From assembly GCA_964618855.1 (NCBI GenBank), contig CAZUCD010000055.1, forward strand, positions 1 to 22,951: DNA of 22,951 nucleotides, written 5' to 3'. Source of the stretch: CAZUCD01 sp964618855 (GTDB taxonomy: Bacteria > Sumerlaeota > Sumerlaeia > SLMS01 > JANRJK01). The translations under genes and the position numbers were made by a program. The first letter of the stretch is position 1, and every line of letters begins with the position of its first letter. Shown piece after piece: positions 22,946-22,951 of this stretch. Below the pieces are notes generated by a model, which saw only the letters and a list, made by a program, of their open reading frames with translations, was not told the DNA's origin and ran no database searches.

Positions 22946-22951
22946 TCCATC

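Overview
This window is GC-rich bacterial chromosome with 17 protein-coding genes, one of them cut by the left edge, and two tRNA genes. I see no insertion sequence, prophage, CRISPR array or rRNA. Many genes begin behind a clear AGGAG-type ribosome site, several others have none. The lineage cannot be fixed from this sequence. SecA is long, carries the extra segment in its preprotein-binding region that I associate with Bacteroidetes/FCB-type SecA, and lacks the C-terminal zinc-binding tail. Together with the high GC and the PEGA-domain lipoprotein, this suggests a high-GC member of, or relative of, the FCB/PVC assemblage or an uncultured phylum near it.

Layout. The window opens with the first 27 codons of a ferritin (minus), divergent from a small PEGA lipoprotein (plus). 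Next comes a tightly packed minus-strand operon: glgA, then a GT4 glycosyltransferase, then a WcaJ-type polyprenyl-phosphate sugar transferase, with overlaps of 1 and 7 nt. It probably makes a cell-surface polysaccharide. A structured 308-bp intergenic region separates it from a plus-strand run: a GspF/PilC inner-membrane platform protein, an unrecognised membrane coiled-coil protein, and dprA. dprA meets, tail to tail, a minus-strand pair: moeA followed by an unrecognised single-pass membrane protein.

The centre has a secreted beta-helix protein (plus), a tRNA-Thr/tRNA-Tyr pair (minus), a small exported protein and a ureohydrolase (both minus), and an exported DUF1579 protein (plus). A perfect 28-nt palindrome then serves as a two-way terminator, shared with a minus-strand coiled-coil protein. 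An ABC-2 export pair (ATPase then permease, minus) follows. The right end is plus-strand: a small membrane protein overlapping an O6-alkylguanine-DNA methyltransferase gene, then secA, which ends 6 nt before the window edge.

The most notable observation is inside secA. Between the N-terminal helices and the first nucleotide-binding fold there is an in-frame insertion of about 130 residues. It reads like the C-terminal domain of ANL adenylating enzymes (acyl-CoA synthetase or NRPS adenylation C-domain), with the catalytic lysine position apparently occupied by arginine. I know of no described SecA of this kind. The remaining genes are housekeeping or envelope functions plus four proteins of unknown role.
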